In this document: positions 1 through 7,353 of the stretch, piece by piece
Layout: each line of letters begins with the position of its first letter
How positions within the stretch are numbered: position 1 is the first letter of the stretch
From: Pseudomonas fluorescens
GTDB lineage: Bacteria; Pseudomonadota; Gammaproteobacteria; Pseudomonadales; Pseudomonadaceae
Assembly (NCBI RefSeq): GCF_902497895.1
Contig: NZ_CABVHQ010000025.1
Coordinates: 20,849-84,848 of the forward strand
Direction of reading: 5' to 3'
Length of the DNA: 64,000 bases
The notes under the pieces: generated by a model
What the model was told of the DNA's origin: nothing
The model's input: only the letters and a program-made list of their open reading frames with translations
Databases searched by the model: none
Made by a program: the position numbers and the translations under genes

Positions 1-46
1 TGGTCGGGCCGACGCTTTGCACGGCCAGGGATTCGACAGCAGTCAT
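1..46 (-). CDS. fpvD: Start of fpvD, ABC transporter subunit (partial)
   Basis: Only the first 15 codons lie in the window (reading MTAVESLAVQSVGPT) and the gene runs off the left edge. Its ATG overlaps the stop of the upstream gene in an ATGA, so the two are translationally coupled. In P. aeruginosa the gene after fpvC is fpvD, the ATPase of the FpvCDEF transporter. The identity is inferred from gene order only, because no domain is visible in this fragment. Confidence 0.55.
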   Translation of the reverse strand, partial: MTAVESLAVQSVGPT

Positions 47-972
47 GCGCCGGCCTCCTGGATTGCCCGAACCACGGTGTTGAGGTTGCCGGTCATTTCC
101 TTTTCGTACTTCTCGGCGCTGTAGTCGCCATAGGAAATGTGCGACAGCGGGTAGAGCTTGACCCCGGACTCACGCTGGATGGTGTCGACGTAGGTGGAAG
201 GGAAGTCCATCTCGGAGAAGATCACCTTCACATCCAGCTCGCGCAGTTGGTCGATGGTCTTTTTCAACTGGCTCGGGCTCGGTTCGATGCCATGGGCCGG
301 TTCGACCACGGCGGTCACTTCCAGGCCGAACTCGCGCAGCAGGTAGTCATAGGCGGCATGCACCGTGGCCACCCGCAGGTCGGCGTTGGGGGCGCTGGTC
401 AGCTTGGCCAGGGCGTCGGCGCGCATCTGCCGCAGGCGTTTGCCATAGGCGCGAGCGTTTTGCGTGTAGGTCTTGGCATTGGCCGGGTCGAGCTTGCCGA
501 GTTCCCGGGCGATGTTATTGACCTGGGCAATGGACGCGCTGATCGACAGGAAGGTATGCGGGTTGACCACCTTGCCAGCCCCGCGGGCGGCGGTCCCGGT
601 GGCGGCCAGCAGCGGCACATTGGCGTTGGCTTCAATCACCGGGATGTCCGGGCGCTCGCTGGCTTCGATCATGCGGTCGGCGAAGTCGTCATGGCCGACC
701 CCGTTGAGCACAATCACGTCCAGGGTGCAGATGCGCTTGATGTCCTCGGCGCGCGGCTCGTAAGCGTGCGGGTTGAAACCGGCAGGAATCAGCGGCACCA
801 CCTCGGCCTTGTCGCCGACGATATTGCTCACGTAGCTGTAATACGGGTGCAGGGTGATCCCGATGCGCAGGCGCTTGGCCTGGTCGGCGCTGGCCAGGCT
901 GGCGAAAAAGCTGGCGAACAGGCCGACCAGCAGCAGACGCAACAGCGGATGGCGTTGAGATGAAATAGACAT
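43..972 (-). CDS. fpvC: FpvC, periplasmic metal-binding protein of the pyoverdine-iron release system
   Basis: A 309-aa cluster A-I solute-binding protein (ZnuA/TroA fold). A signal peptide covers about residues 1-29, ending SLASA. The family metal ligands are visible as His69 (NPHAYEP), His139 (NPHTFL), His205 (ATVHAAYDYL) and an acidic residue near 254 (FSEMD). The His-rich loop typical of zinc-scavenging ZnuA is absent. It sits directly after fpvGHJK and before fpvD, the order known from P. aeruginosa PA2403-PA2410, where FpvC binds iron released from pyoverdine in the periplasm. On sequence alone it could pass for a Zn/Mn binding protein; the neighbourhood decides the call. Confidence 0.85.
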   Translation of the reverse strand: MSISSQRHPLLRLLLVGLFASFFASLASADQAKRLRIGITLHPYYSYVSNIVGDKAEVVPLIPAGFNPHAYEPRAEDIKRICTLDVIVLNGVGHDDFADRMIEASERPDIPVIEANANVPLLAATGTAARGAGKVVNPHTFLSISASIAQVNNIARELGKLDPANAKTYTQNARAYGKRLRQMRADALAKLTSAPNADLRVATVHAAYDYLLREFGLEVTAVVEPAHGIEPSPSQLKKTIDQLRELDVKVIFSEMDFPSTYVDTIQRESGVKLYPLSHISYGDYSAEKYEKEMTGNLNTVVRAIQEAGA

Positions 973-1007
973 GGGGGAGCGGTCTTCTCTCGGGTGAATG
1001 CTTGGGT

Positions 1008-1583
1008 TCAGTGCCGATGCTGGCGAGTCACGCCAGCATCGAATTGCGCGACCACTTGCTGCCAGCCGGCACTGATCAGCGCCTGGTCGTCCACCTGGTC
1101 AGGGGCGGTGAGCGCCGCGTCGCGGTTGAGCCAGATGTCCGCCGTGGCGCCTTCTGCTGTGCTTATGCGCATCAGGAAAGAGCCGGCCACCGCCTGCGTC
1201 TGGCTGAGACCGAGGTAGGCCTGGGACTGCAGCAGGTTCCAGGCATGGCCGCCGCGACTGATTGAACTGGCGTCCTGGGCGAAGGGTGCAAAACCTTTTT
1301 CGGCGAGCCGTTCAGGGGAGGGCAGGGCCTGTTGTTCCTGGCGCAGCAATTGAATCTCGTCGAGGGTCACCCGCAGGTCGGCGTAGATGCCTTGCTCGGC
1401 GGCGCTCAGGTCGCGCCGCGCATCGAGTTGATGGGTTTCGACGCTCTCGACGGTCTGGCTTTCGCCGCGCCAGGCGACCACCGAACCGGCCACCGTCAGA
1501 ATAATCAGGCACAACAGCAGCACATAGAGGGTTTCATGACCGGCACCGGCCGGGCGGATCACTTGGGTGGTAGGCGTGCTCAT
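1008..1583 (-). CDS. fpvK: FpvK, inner-membrane protein of the pyoverdine-iron release system
   Basis: A 191-aa protein with one N-terminal membrane segment (about residues 18-38, LYVLLLCLIILTVAGSVVAW) followed by a predicted periplasmic part with no catalytic motif that I recognise. The start ATG overlaps the stop of fpvJ in an ATGA, and 35 nt separate it from fpvC. Position in the operon equals PA2406. In P. aeruginosa, FpvGHJK are needed for efficient iron reduction and release from ferripyoverdine; the role here is inferred from that synteny. Confidence 0.8.
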   Translation of the reverse strand: MSTPTTQVIRPAGAGHETLYVLLLCLIILTVAGSVVAWRGESQTVESVETHQLDARRDLSAAEQGIYADLRVTLDEIQLLRQEQQALPSPERLAEKGFAPFAQDASSISRGGHAWNLLQSQAYLGLSQTQAVAGSFLMRISTAEGATADIWLNRDAALTAPDQVDDQALISAGWQQVVAQFDAGVTRQHRH

Positions 1584-1927
1584 GGGGCCTCGATATCAGC
1601 TTGGTCGATCTCGACGACGTGGCCCGGGCCCGCATCGAACAGTACATAGAACTCCGCGCCGGGTTTCTTGAAAGTCAGCGTCGAGTCGGCGCCGAGCTTG
1701 CCCGGCAGCAGGATGGTTTCGTCGTAGCCGATCACGTCCAGGGTTACCCCCGGTGCGCCGCTGCCATCGGAAAAACCGCCGGTGCAGCGGATCTGTTCGC
1801 CGTCGATTGCCTTGCATTCGCACATCGGGTTGTGGGCCAGCGCAGTGCTGCTGAAGCCGCCACCGAGCATCAGCAACAGGCTGATGCCTGCCAGGCGCAA
1901 GCGAGTAGTGCATGCAGCAACGATCAT
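1580..1927 (-). CDS. fpvJ: FpvJ, small periplasmic protein of the pyoverdine-iron release system
   Basis: A 115-aa exported protein. A signal peptide covers about residues 1-31 (LRLAGISLLLMLGGGF, then ...TALA). The mature part begins with a Cys cluster, NPMCECKAIDG followed by IRCTGG, which could form disulfides or bind metal. The rest looks like a small beta-rich domain. It overlaps both neighbours by ATGA junctions and matches PA2405 by position and size. The biochemical role of FpvJ is not clear from sequence; it is assigned to the FpvGHJK complex by gene order. Confidence 0.8.
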   Translation of the reverse strand: MIVAACTTRLRLAGISLLLMLGGGFSSTALAHNPMCECKAIDGEQIRCTGGFSDGSGAPGVTLDVIGYDETILLPGKLGADSTLTFKKPGAEFYVLFDAGPGHVVEIDQADIEAP

Positions 1928-2466
1928 GGTTTGCCTCCTTGTCTATTCAGCCAGGCGAGGGTGGCCGGGGATGCCTTGGCGAGCGGCACTGCGGCTTGAT
2001 GCATGCTGCCGTCCCAGCCTTCCATGGTGATCCAGATCTCGGCGTCGGCCTTGGTCTTTTCCGGTACCGGCAACAGCGCCCCCATGCGATAGGGCGTTCC
2101 GAAGAAAATCACCCCGGCGGCGCGCAGACTGCGGGGTTTGCCGATGCGCAGGTAGGTGGCCTTGACCTGATTGATGCAGCTTTCGCACAGGGCTGCGTTA
2201 AAACTTTTCATGTAACCGGCGGGGCCGGACAGTAGCGGTGCCTCGTTGCGTAACTCGGCAAGACGCAGGCTCCAGGGCCCGACCTGGATGTCGCCGACTT
2301 CCCGTTCACCCAGGCCGCTGTCGCCGCGAAACAATGCGGCATCGGCGAAGTACTTGGGCATGAAGCCGAGTGGAATCAGCAGCAGCAAAATACTCAGGTG
2401 CAAGCGCCATTTGTGCCAAAGCCGGCTCAGGCGCGAAGGTTGTGCTGTAGTGGTTGCCTTGCTCAC
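1924..2466 (-). CDS. fpvH: FpvH, membrane-anchored protein of the pyoverdine-iron release system
   Basis: The reading frame extends further upstream, but the likely start is the GTG at 2464-2466. It has a GGAGGG ribosome site about 8 nt upstream and overlaps the fpvG stop as GTGA. This gives 180 aa beginning VSKATTTAQPSRL. One membrane segment lies at about residues 24-45 (LHLSILLLLIPLGFMP). The remainder is predicted periplasmic and carries a CxxC pair (ALCESCINQV), which suggests redox or metal chemistry. It corresponds to PA2404. Homologues are sometimes labelled thiamine-pyrophosphate binding, for which I see no support. Confidence 0.8.
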   Translation of the reverse strand: MSKATTTAQPSRLSRLWHKWRLHLSILLLLIPLGFMPKYFADAALFRGDSGLGEREVGDIQVGPWSLRLAELRNEAPLLSGPAGYMKSFNAALCESCINQVKATYLRIGKPRSLRAAGVIFFGTPYRMGALLPVPEKTKADAEIWITMEGWDGSMHQAAVPLAKASPATLAWLNRQGGKP

Positions 2467-3674
2467 TGGTTGCCCTCCGGTGTCTGGGTATTCATGGCCG
2501 GTTGCGCCTGGGCAACGGTGGCAGGTTGGGTGGTTTTCGTGCTGCGCTTGAGGGCGTTGGCCGTGGCCAGGGCGGTGCGTTTGGTCCAGATCAATAGCCC
2601 GCTGAGGACCATCATGCTCAGGACCAGGCCGAAGAAGAACCAGATCAGCTTGATCCACAGCCCGCCGAAATCACCGGTGTGCAGCGGGCGCATGGATTCG
2701 GTGACGAATTCCAGGCCGGTGCGGTCCGAGAGCAGCCGCGAGGCGGCGATTTCGCCGTTGTAGGGGTGGATCGAGGCGGTCTGGAACATCAGCGGATACC
2801 AGCCGCGCCCGCCAATGACCAAGTGGCTGTAGGCATTGCTCGGCAGGCTGACGAAACTGGCTTCCAGCCCGGGGATTTTCTGGGTGGCGATCTGGATCGC
2901 CTGGTCCAGACCAATCATCGGTGCCGGTGCGCCCGTGGCAGAGGTCGGCACGCTTTCCCGTGATATCACCGGGACGATCGGTTCGCTGGAGATGGAAATC
3001 TGGTTGTCGGAAAGAATCGCCTCCATCAGGAACCAGAGCCCGGTGATGGAAATCACCGCAATGAACCAGATCGACCAGATACCACTCAGGCGGTGCAAAT
3101 CGCCCCAGAAGATCCGCGCGCCATGACTGATCCGCAGGGTCGGGCGGAAGAAGCCTTTCCAGAAGCGTTTATAGACCACCAGCCCGGTCACCAGGGACGC
3201 CAGCAATGGCAGGCCGAGAAACGACACCAGGTACCAGCCCCAGCTATAGCCATTGGTGAACGGCACCAGCCACCAACCATGCAGCGCGCGGGTGAAGGCC
3301 TGGAAATTGAACTGCGGACTGATGCCCTGAATGACCCCGGTGTAAGGGTTGACGTAGACCGTGACCGAACGGCCATCCGGGTAACTGACGTCCACATCCA
3401 GGGCGAAATGCGACTCGTCGGGACGGCTGATGGACTCAACCAGGGTTTGCGGCTCGGCGCGCTTGATCGCCGCGACGACCTGGTCATAGCTGAGCAGTTC
3501 GGCGTCGTCCGAGGGTTTGCTGGCGCGGATGTCCGGGTTGGCCAGCCAGACAATTTCCTGGCTGACCACCGCCAGGGTGCCGGTGACACACACGATCAGC
3601 ACGAAGAACCAGATGGGCAACGCCAACCAGCTATGCACAAGGAACCAGAGTTTCGAGCGGGACTTCTTCGACAT
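2463..3674 (-). CDS. fpvG: FpvG, PepSY-type inner-membrane ferripyoverdine reductase
   Basis: A 403-aa PepSY-associated membrane protein with about four transmembrane helices: near residues 13-36, 150-170, 195-220 and 345-370. Between them are PepSY-like periplasmic stretches and conserved His positions (ALHGWW, LHRLSG, LHTGDFGG) expected of this heme/iron reductase-like family. It is the first gene of the operon. In P. aeruginosa FpvG (PA2403) reduces pyoverdine-bound Fe(III) at the inner membrane so the siderophore can be recycled. A Fur-like box lies about 115 nt upstream of the ATG, consistent with iron control. Confidence 0.88.
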   Translation of the reverse strand: MSKKSRSKLWFLVHSWLALPIWFFVLIVCVTGTLAVVSQEIVWLANPDIRASKPSDDAELLSYDQVVAAIKRAEPQTLVESISRPDESHFALDVDVSYPDGRSVTVYVNPYTGVIQGISPQFNFQAFTRALHGWWLVPFTNGYSWGWYLVSFLGLPLLASLVTGLVVYKRFWKGFFRPTLRISHGARIFWGDLHRLSGIWSIWFIAVISITGLWFLMEAILSDNQISISSEPIVPVISRESVPTSATGAPAPMIGLDQAIQIATQKIPGLEASFVSLPSNAYSHLVIGGRGWYPLMFQTASIHPYNGEIAASRLLSDRTGLEFVTESMRPLHTGDFGGLWIKLIWFFFGLVLSMMVLSGLLIWTKRTALATANALKRSTKTTQPATVAQAQPAMNTQTPEGNQ

Positions 3675-3786
3675 GAATAAGGGTCTTGATTCGATGAGTG
3701 GAGTGACCCGAGCCTGTTGCTTGAGCCGCTTTCCAGAAAAAACCGACCGTGGCTGTTGCCTACGCGGTCTGCTGCATCTTATTAAG

Positions 3787-3805
3787 ACGAATGAGAATCA
3801 TAAAA
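3787..3805 (-). promoter_or_regulatory. Candidate Fur box upstream of fpvG
   Basis: On the plus strand 3790-3801 reads AATGAGAATCAT. It matches 11 of 12 core positions of the Fur consensus GATAATGATAATCATTATC, and about 12 of 19 over the whole site. It lies 113-131 nt upstream of fpvG. Iron control of fpv genes is established in P. aeruginosa; the site itself is a visual match. Confidence 0.6.
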
Positions 3806-3881
3806 CCGCAAGGCGATATGAAAGAAAATGTTTCAGAGGGCCGGGGGGCGGCTTTTCAGGAGGTGGGGAAGCATCCAGCCG

Positions 3882-3979
3882 AAGATCAAAAGATCGCAAG
3901 CTGCGCCAGCTACCCGCATTGTCGGGGGTGTACGCAATCCCCCCGTAGGAGCTGCCGCAGGCTGCGATCTTTTGATCTT
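3882..3979. repeat. REPIN, 'GTAGGAGCTGCCGCAGGCTGCGATC' family (degenerate left arm)
   Basis: Two inverted copies of the GTAGGAGCTGCCGCAGGC...GATCTTTTGATC palindrome. The right copy (3945-3979) is canonical and the left copy (3882-3913) is decayed. The pair fills the space between the Fur box region and the toxin-antitoxin pair. With the fpvG upstream region it accounts for the 315-nt gap 3675-3989. Confidence 0.85.
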
Positions 3980-3989
3980 ATTTGCCCTT

Positions 3990-4313
3990 TTACAACTCCA
4001 GCTGATCCGCCTTGATCCCGAATGCCAAGGCAATTTTCTCCCGCGTAGCCCGGCGGGGTTTGTTCACCGCTTCCTGTTGGGCAAAAGCCGGTTGTGAAAT
4101 TCCCAGGCGTTTTGCCACTTCCTCTTGAGTGAGGTTCAAGTATTCGCGCCAGGCGCGGATCGGGGTGGCGCCATCGACGATGCGGCTGACCACTTCATGG
4201 GGGATCAGCTCGTCTTGACCCTGAGCCTTGTATTGCGCATAGGGAATGACGACGAAGGCCGGTTTGCCATCCGGGCCATTGATGATTTGTACGTCAGTAG
4301 GTGCGTTCGTCAC
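3990..4313 (-). CDS. Antitoxin, HTH (XRE) protein with a Phd-like N-terminus
   Basis: The frame is open further upstream, but the GTG at 4311-4313 has an AGAGG site and gives a 107-aa protein starting VTNAPTDVQIING. Residues about 10-35 (DGKPAFVVIPYAQY) resemble the beta-hairpin of Phd/YefM antitoxins. Residues about 55-105 form a helix-turn-helix (LNLTQEEVAKRLGISQPAFAQQE). It overlaps the toxin gene by 20 bp, downstream of it, the toxin-first order seen in HigBA-type pairs. It probably neutralises the toxin and represses the operon through the repeats at 4558-4597. Confidence 0.8.
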   Translation of the reverse strand: MTNAPTDVQIINGPDGKPAFVVIPYAQYKAQGQDELIPHEVVSRIVDGATPIRAWREYLNLTQEEVAKRLGISQPAFAQQEAVNKPRRATREKIALAFGIKADQLEL

Positions 4314-4548
4314 GTTTTTTAACCTCTTGGATGCTGACGACCTGGATTGCGCCGTCCCAGTCGAAAAGCACTCTGTAATTGCCGACACGCAGTCGGTAGC
4401 CGTGAGCGTGATGCAACAGTGCTTTGACATTAGTCACGTCGGGCATGTACTCAAGCCCCGTCACTGCATCGCGAATGTGAACCTGCTGTTGGGTATGGAG
4501 CTTGAGCAGCTGCTTCACGGCTTTTCTGGTCCAGTAGATTTGATTCAT
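4294..4548 (-). CDS. RelE/ParE-family toxin
   Basis: An 84-aa basic protein with the RelE fold signature: WTRKAVKQLLKL at the N-terminus, the YRLRVGNYRVLF strand pair, and a C-terminal IQEVKKRDERTY carrying the conserved Arg and Tyr. RelE relatives are ribosome-dependent mRNA interferases; ParE relatives act on gyrase. RelE is the better fit because of the terminal Arg...Tyr. The downstream antitoxin overlaps it. No other mobile genes are nearby, so this looks like a solitary chromosomal module. Confidence 0.85.
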   Translation of the reverse strand: MNQIYWTRKAVKQLLKLHTQQQVHIRDAVTGLEYMPDVTNVKALLHHAHGYRLRVGNYRVLFDWDGAIQVVSIQEVKKRDERTY

Positions 4549-4557
4549 GGAATATTA

Positions 4558-4597
4558 ATAAGTCTTTTATAAGGTTAGCAAGGGGTTTTTATAAGTC
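4558..4597 (-). promoter_or_regulatory. Phased ATAAG repeats, candidate toxin-antitoxin operator
   Basis: Three direct ATAAG repeats start at 4558, 4569 and 4591, giving spacings of 11 and 22 bp (one and two helical turns), in the AT-rich region just upstream of the toxin start. Two lie in a longer TTTTATAAG unit (4565-4573, 4587-4595). This layout suits cooperative binding by an HTH antitoxin on one DNA face. Confidence 0.5.
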
Positions 4598-4602
4598 AAC
4601 GT

Positions 4603-4625
4603 AACGAAAGCCCTTGGCTTTCGTT
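4603..4625. terminator. Inverted repeat, possible terminator
   Basis: AACGAAAGCC-CTT-GGCTTTCGTT is a perfect 10-bp stem with a 3-nt loop. On the plus strand TT follows, giving a short T-run. No annotated plus-strand gene ends here, so it may insulate the toxin-antitoxin promoter from the HAD gene or be a remnant. Confidence 0.45.
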
Positions 4626-4786
4626 TTGCTCATGACTAACCCTAGGTCTCCTGCCGAGACTCGGCCGGCCCAAACTGTTGCCTCATGTGGACGCTGCTGG
4701 TTATCCTGCTGAATCCTTTAATCGATTCACACACTGGCCGTACCTGAGCCGCTCCCGGGATGTATTTTGTTAACGGATCAGATGCG

Positions 4787-5482
4787 ATGAATGCACAGTT
4801 GAATGAGTTCGGTCCGATCAAGGCCGTGATTTTCGATATGGACGGGTTGTTGCTGGACACCGAGGGGATTTACACCGAGGTCACCCAGATCATTGCCGAG
4901 CGTTATGGCCGGACCTTCGACTGGAGTGTCAAGCAGAACATCATCGGCCTGGGGGCGGGGGATCTGGCGCGGTATATCGTCCAGGCACTGGATTTGCCGA
5001 TCACCGCCGAGGAGTTTCTTCGGGTACGCGAGCCATTGATGCGCGAGCGTTTTCCGAGTGCGTTGGCGATGCCGGGGGCACAGCAGCTGGTGCGGCATTT
5101 GAAGGCCAATAACATCCCGATTGCGGTGGGCACCAGCTCCTCGAGCCAGTCGTTCGGGCAGAAAACCACGCTGCATGGCGACTGGTTCGCGCTGTTCGAC
5201 ACCATAGTCACGGCGGACGATCCCGAGGTGGGCGCGGCCAAGCCGGCGCCGGATATCTTCCTGACAGCGGCACGCCGGTTGGGTGTGGCGCCGCAGGATT
5301 GCCTGGTATTCGAAGATTCGCCCTTTGGGGTCACGGCCGCCAAAGCGGCGGGAATGACGGCGATTGCCGTGCCTGATGCGGCGATGGCGGACGCCAGATA
5401 CGCCCATGCAGACCGGATTATCCGTTCGCTGAAGGCTTTCCAGCCAGGTGCCTGCGGATTGCCAATGCTCGAATGGGCCTGA
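4787..5482 (+). CDS. HAD-superfamily (subfamily IA) phosphatase
   Basis: A HAD-IA hydrolase with all four motifs: DMDGLLLDTEG (motif I nucleophile Asp), VGTSSSS (II), GAAKPAPDIF (III Lys) and EDSPFGVTAAKAAGM (IV). A helical cap lies between motifs I and II. It resembles the eukaryotic GS1/pseudouridine-5'-phosphatase and beta-phosphoglucomutase-like group, so a small phosphorylated metabolite is the likely substrate, but the substrate cannot be read from sequence. The start at 4787 gives 231 aa; an in-frame ATG at 4760 would add nine residues. Neither has a strong ribosome site. Confidence 0.85.
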   Translation: MNAQLNEFGPIKAVIFDMDGLLLDTEGIYTEVTQIIAERYGRTFDWSVKQNIIGLGAGDLARYIVQALDLPITAEEFLRVREPLMRERFPSALAMPGAQQLVRHLKANNIPIAVGTSSSSQSFGQKTTLHGDWFALFDTIVTADDPEVGAAKPAPDIFLTAARRLGVAPQDCLVFEDSPFGVTAAKAAGMTAIAVPDAAMADARYAHADRIIRSLKAFQPGACGLPMLEWA

Positions 5483-5509
5483 TGGGCCAAGCGCTGATAC
5501 AGCAAAACA

Positions 5510-5546
5510 CCGGGCAACCTGATCGAGGTTGCCCGGCGTTTTTTTA
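5510..5546. terminator. Bidirectional intrinsic terminator
   Basis: CCGGGCAACCT (5510-5520) pairs perfectly with AGGTTGCCCGG (5526-5536) around a 5-nt loop, followed by CG and seven T on the plus strand. It lies between the convergent HAD and SDR genes and can end both; upstream As give T-rich sequence on the minus strand. Confidence 0.9.
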
Positions 5547-5557
5547 TGGCTCGACAA

Positions 5558-6304
5558 TCAGGCGGCAAAACCACCGTCGATGGTCAGGCTGGCACCGGTG
5601 ATGTAGCCGGTTTCCGGGCCGGCCAGGTAAGCGACGAAGCTGGCGATTTCTTCGACCTTGCCGTAACGACCGACCGCCATCAACGGGATCAGGCTGTCGG
5701 CGAAGTCACCTTCGGCCGGGTTCATGTCGGTGTCGACCGGGCCGGGCTGCACGTTATTGATGGTGATGCCCCGTGGACCGAGGTCGCGGGACAGGCCTTT
5801 GGTCAGGCCGACCAGCGCGGCTTTGCTCATGGCGTACGGGCCGCCACCGGCGAAGGGCATGCGCTCGGCGTTGGTGCTGCCGATGTTGATAATGCGGCCA
5901 CCTTCAGTCATGTGCCGGGCGGCTTCCTGGGTCGCAATGAACACGCTGCGCACGTTGATGGCCAGGGTCTGGTCGAAGTCTTCCAGCTTGAAGTCTTCCA
6001 GTGGCGCGACGGCCAGCACGCCGGCATTGTTGACCAGAATGTCCAGTCGGCCAAAGGTTTCCACGGTGCGGTTGACGGCGTTGCGGATGGCCGCGGCATC
6101 AGCGCTGTCAGCCTTGATCGCCAGGGCCTTGCCGCCGTTGGCAGTGATGCTGTTCTGCAGTTCTTCAGCCTTGGCCGTAGAGCTGACGTAGGTGAAGGCC
6201 ACCGCGGCGCCTTGCTCGGCCAGACGCTTGACGATGGCGGCGCCGATGCCGCGGGAACCGCCCTGAATCAGAGCTACTTTGCCGCTGAGGTTTTGCGTGG
6301 TCAT
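5558..6304 (-). CDS. Short-chain dehydrogenase/reductase (SDR), 3-oxoacyl-reductase type
   Basis: A 248-aa classical SDR. The nucleotide-binding motif GGSRGIGAAI is near residue 12-21, NNAG lies near residue 88, and the catalytic triad is Ser (NIGST) with YAMSK. The C-terminal IDGGF tail is typical of FabG-like enzymes. The start at 6304 was preferred over an in-frame ATG 21 nt upstream because TTTTTGGAG stands 8 nt before it. The carbonyl substrate is unknown. It is divergent from a LysR regulator with a 19-bp palindrome between them, so that regulator probably controls it. Confidence 0.88.
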   Translation of the reverse strand: MTTQNLSGKVALIQGGSRGIGAAIVKRLAEQGAAVAFTYVSSTAKAEELQNSITANGGKALAIKADSADAAAIRNAVNRTVETFGRLDILVNNAGVLAVAPLEDFKLEDFDQTLAINVRSVFIATQEAARHMTEGGRIINIGSTNAERMPFAGGGPYAMSKAALVGLTKGLSRDLGPRGITINNVQPGPVDTDMNPAEGDFADSLIPLMAVGRYGKVEEIASFVAYLAGPETGYITGASLTIDGGFAA

Positions 6305-6401
6305 GTCGTTCTCCAAAAAATTCAAGGCGGGCTGCCTTGTTGTTGGAGTCGAGTATCGACCTCGGATTACCGGCTGAGTAGAGGGTAATTGCTATAGTCT
6401 G

Positions 6402-6420
6402 TGTAAACCAAAAGTTTACA
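6402..6420. promoter_or_regulatory. 19-bp palindromic operator between SDR and LysR genes
   Basis: TGTAAAC-CAAAA-GTTTACA is a perfect palindrome with 7-bp arms and fits the LysR T-N11-A rule. It abuts the LysR coding start and lies about 100 bp from the SDR start, so it could serve both autoregulation and control of the SDR gene. A TATAGT hexamer at 6393-6398 just upstream may be the lysR -10. Confidence 0.65.
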
Positions 6421-6429
6421 GTGACGGCC

Positions 6430-7353
6430 ATGGAAACCTTCAGCAGTATCGAATGCTTCGTCCGTAGCGCCGAAGTTGGCAGCTTTGCCGAAGCCGCGCG
6501 ACGCTTGAGTCTGACCCCGGCGGCGGTGGGCAAGAGTGTCGCCAAACTGGAAGCGCGTCTGGGCGTTCGGCTGTTCCAGCGCAGTACCCGCAGCCTGACC
6601 CTGACCGAAGCCGGCCAGCTGTTTCTCGGTGAAGTCAGTGCCAGCCTGCATACCATTCAAAATGCCGTGGCCAACCTGGCCAGCGCCGAAGGGCGCCCGG
6701 CGGGAACCCTGAAAGTCAGCATGGGCACGGTGTTTGGGCGTTTGTATATCGTGCCGTTGCTGGGGGAGTTCCTGCGGCGCTTTCCGGCGATCAACCCGGA
6801 CTGGCATTTCGATAACCGCCAGGTCGATCTGATCGGGCAGGGTTTCGATGCGGCGATTGGCGGCGGTTTTGAATTGCCGCAAGGGGTGGTGGCGCGCAAG
6901 CTGACGCCGGCCCACCGGGTGTTGGTGGCTTCGGCCGACTATCTGGCGCAGCGCGAGGCCATTGTCGAGCCGGATGATTTGCGCCATTGCGACGGGATTC
7001 TGATTCGCTCACCACAAACCGGGCGGGTGCGCTCCTGGCAGCTGACCAGCCGCAGTCAGCAACACAGCCCATTGACCCTCCAGGCACGGATGACCATGAG
7101 CGATTCGGAGGCCGCCTGCGCCAGTGCCGCCCAGGGTTTGGGCATCGCCCTGGTGAGCATGCCGTTCGCCGTGAATTACCTGGACGCCGGCACCTTGCAA
7201 CGGGTGTTGCCGGACTGGTATGTCGACGACGGCACTATCTCGATCTACTACGCCGAGCATAAATTACTGCCGGGCAAGACTCGGGCATTTGTCGACTTCA
7301 TCATCGAGCAGTTTGCCGAGCAGGGGTTGGGGCAGAGGTTCAGTGCCCTGTAG
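6430..7353 (+). CDS. LysR-family transcriptional regulator
   Basis: A 307-aa LysR protein. An N-terminal winged helix-turn-helix covers about residues 1-60 (FAEAARRLSLTPAAVGKSVAKLEARLGVRLFQR), followed by the two-lobe effector domain. It belongs to the large group that begins METFSSIECFVRSAEVGSF and regulates adjacent oxidoreductases. A GTG nine nt earlier (6421) is an alternative start; neither has a clear ribosome site, and the transcript may have a very short leader. It is divergent from the SDR gene, its likely target. The effector is unknown. Confidence 0.9.
   Translation: METFSSIECFVRSAEVGSFAEAARRLSLTPAAVGKSVAKLEARLGVRLFQRSTRSLTLTEAGQLFLGEVSASLHTIQNAVANLASAEGRPAGTLKVSMGTVFGRLYIVPLLGEFLRRFPAINPDWHFDNRQVDLIGQGFDAAIGGGFELPQGVVARKLTPAHRVLVASADYLAQREAIVEPDDLRHCDGILIRSPQTGRVRSWQLTSRSQQHSPLTLQARMTMSDSEAACASAAQGLGIALVSMPFAVNYLDAGTLQRVLPDWYVDDGTISIYYAEHKLLPGKTRAFVDFIIEQFAEQGLGQRFSAL

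Noticed and set aside
139..963. Long plus-strand open frame opposite fpvC
   Set aside because: It is a high-GC shadow with a composition rich in Gly/His/Gln and no recognisable fold; the same applies to other long antisense frames, e.g. 12206-13798, 31800-33926, 44238-46598 and 54363-56627.
43..972. ZnuA of the zinc uptake system
   Set aside because: It lacks the His-rich loop and sits in the fpv order; the Fur-like box and neighbours favour FpvC.
1924..2658. Long open frame giving a 244-aa FpvH
   Set aside because: The first 64 codons overlap fpvG and lack a ribosome site; the GTG at 2466 with GGAGGG and a GTGA junction is better.
4642..4860. Possible 72-aa minus-strand gene next to the HAD gene
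   Set aside because: It overlaps the HAD start, has no ribosome site and no recognisable sequence.
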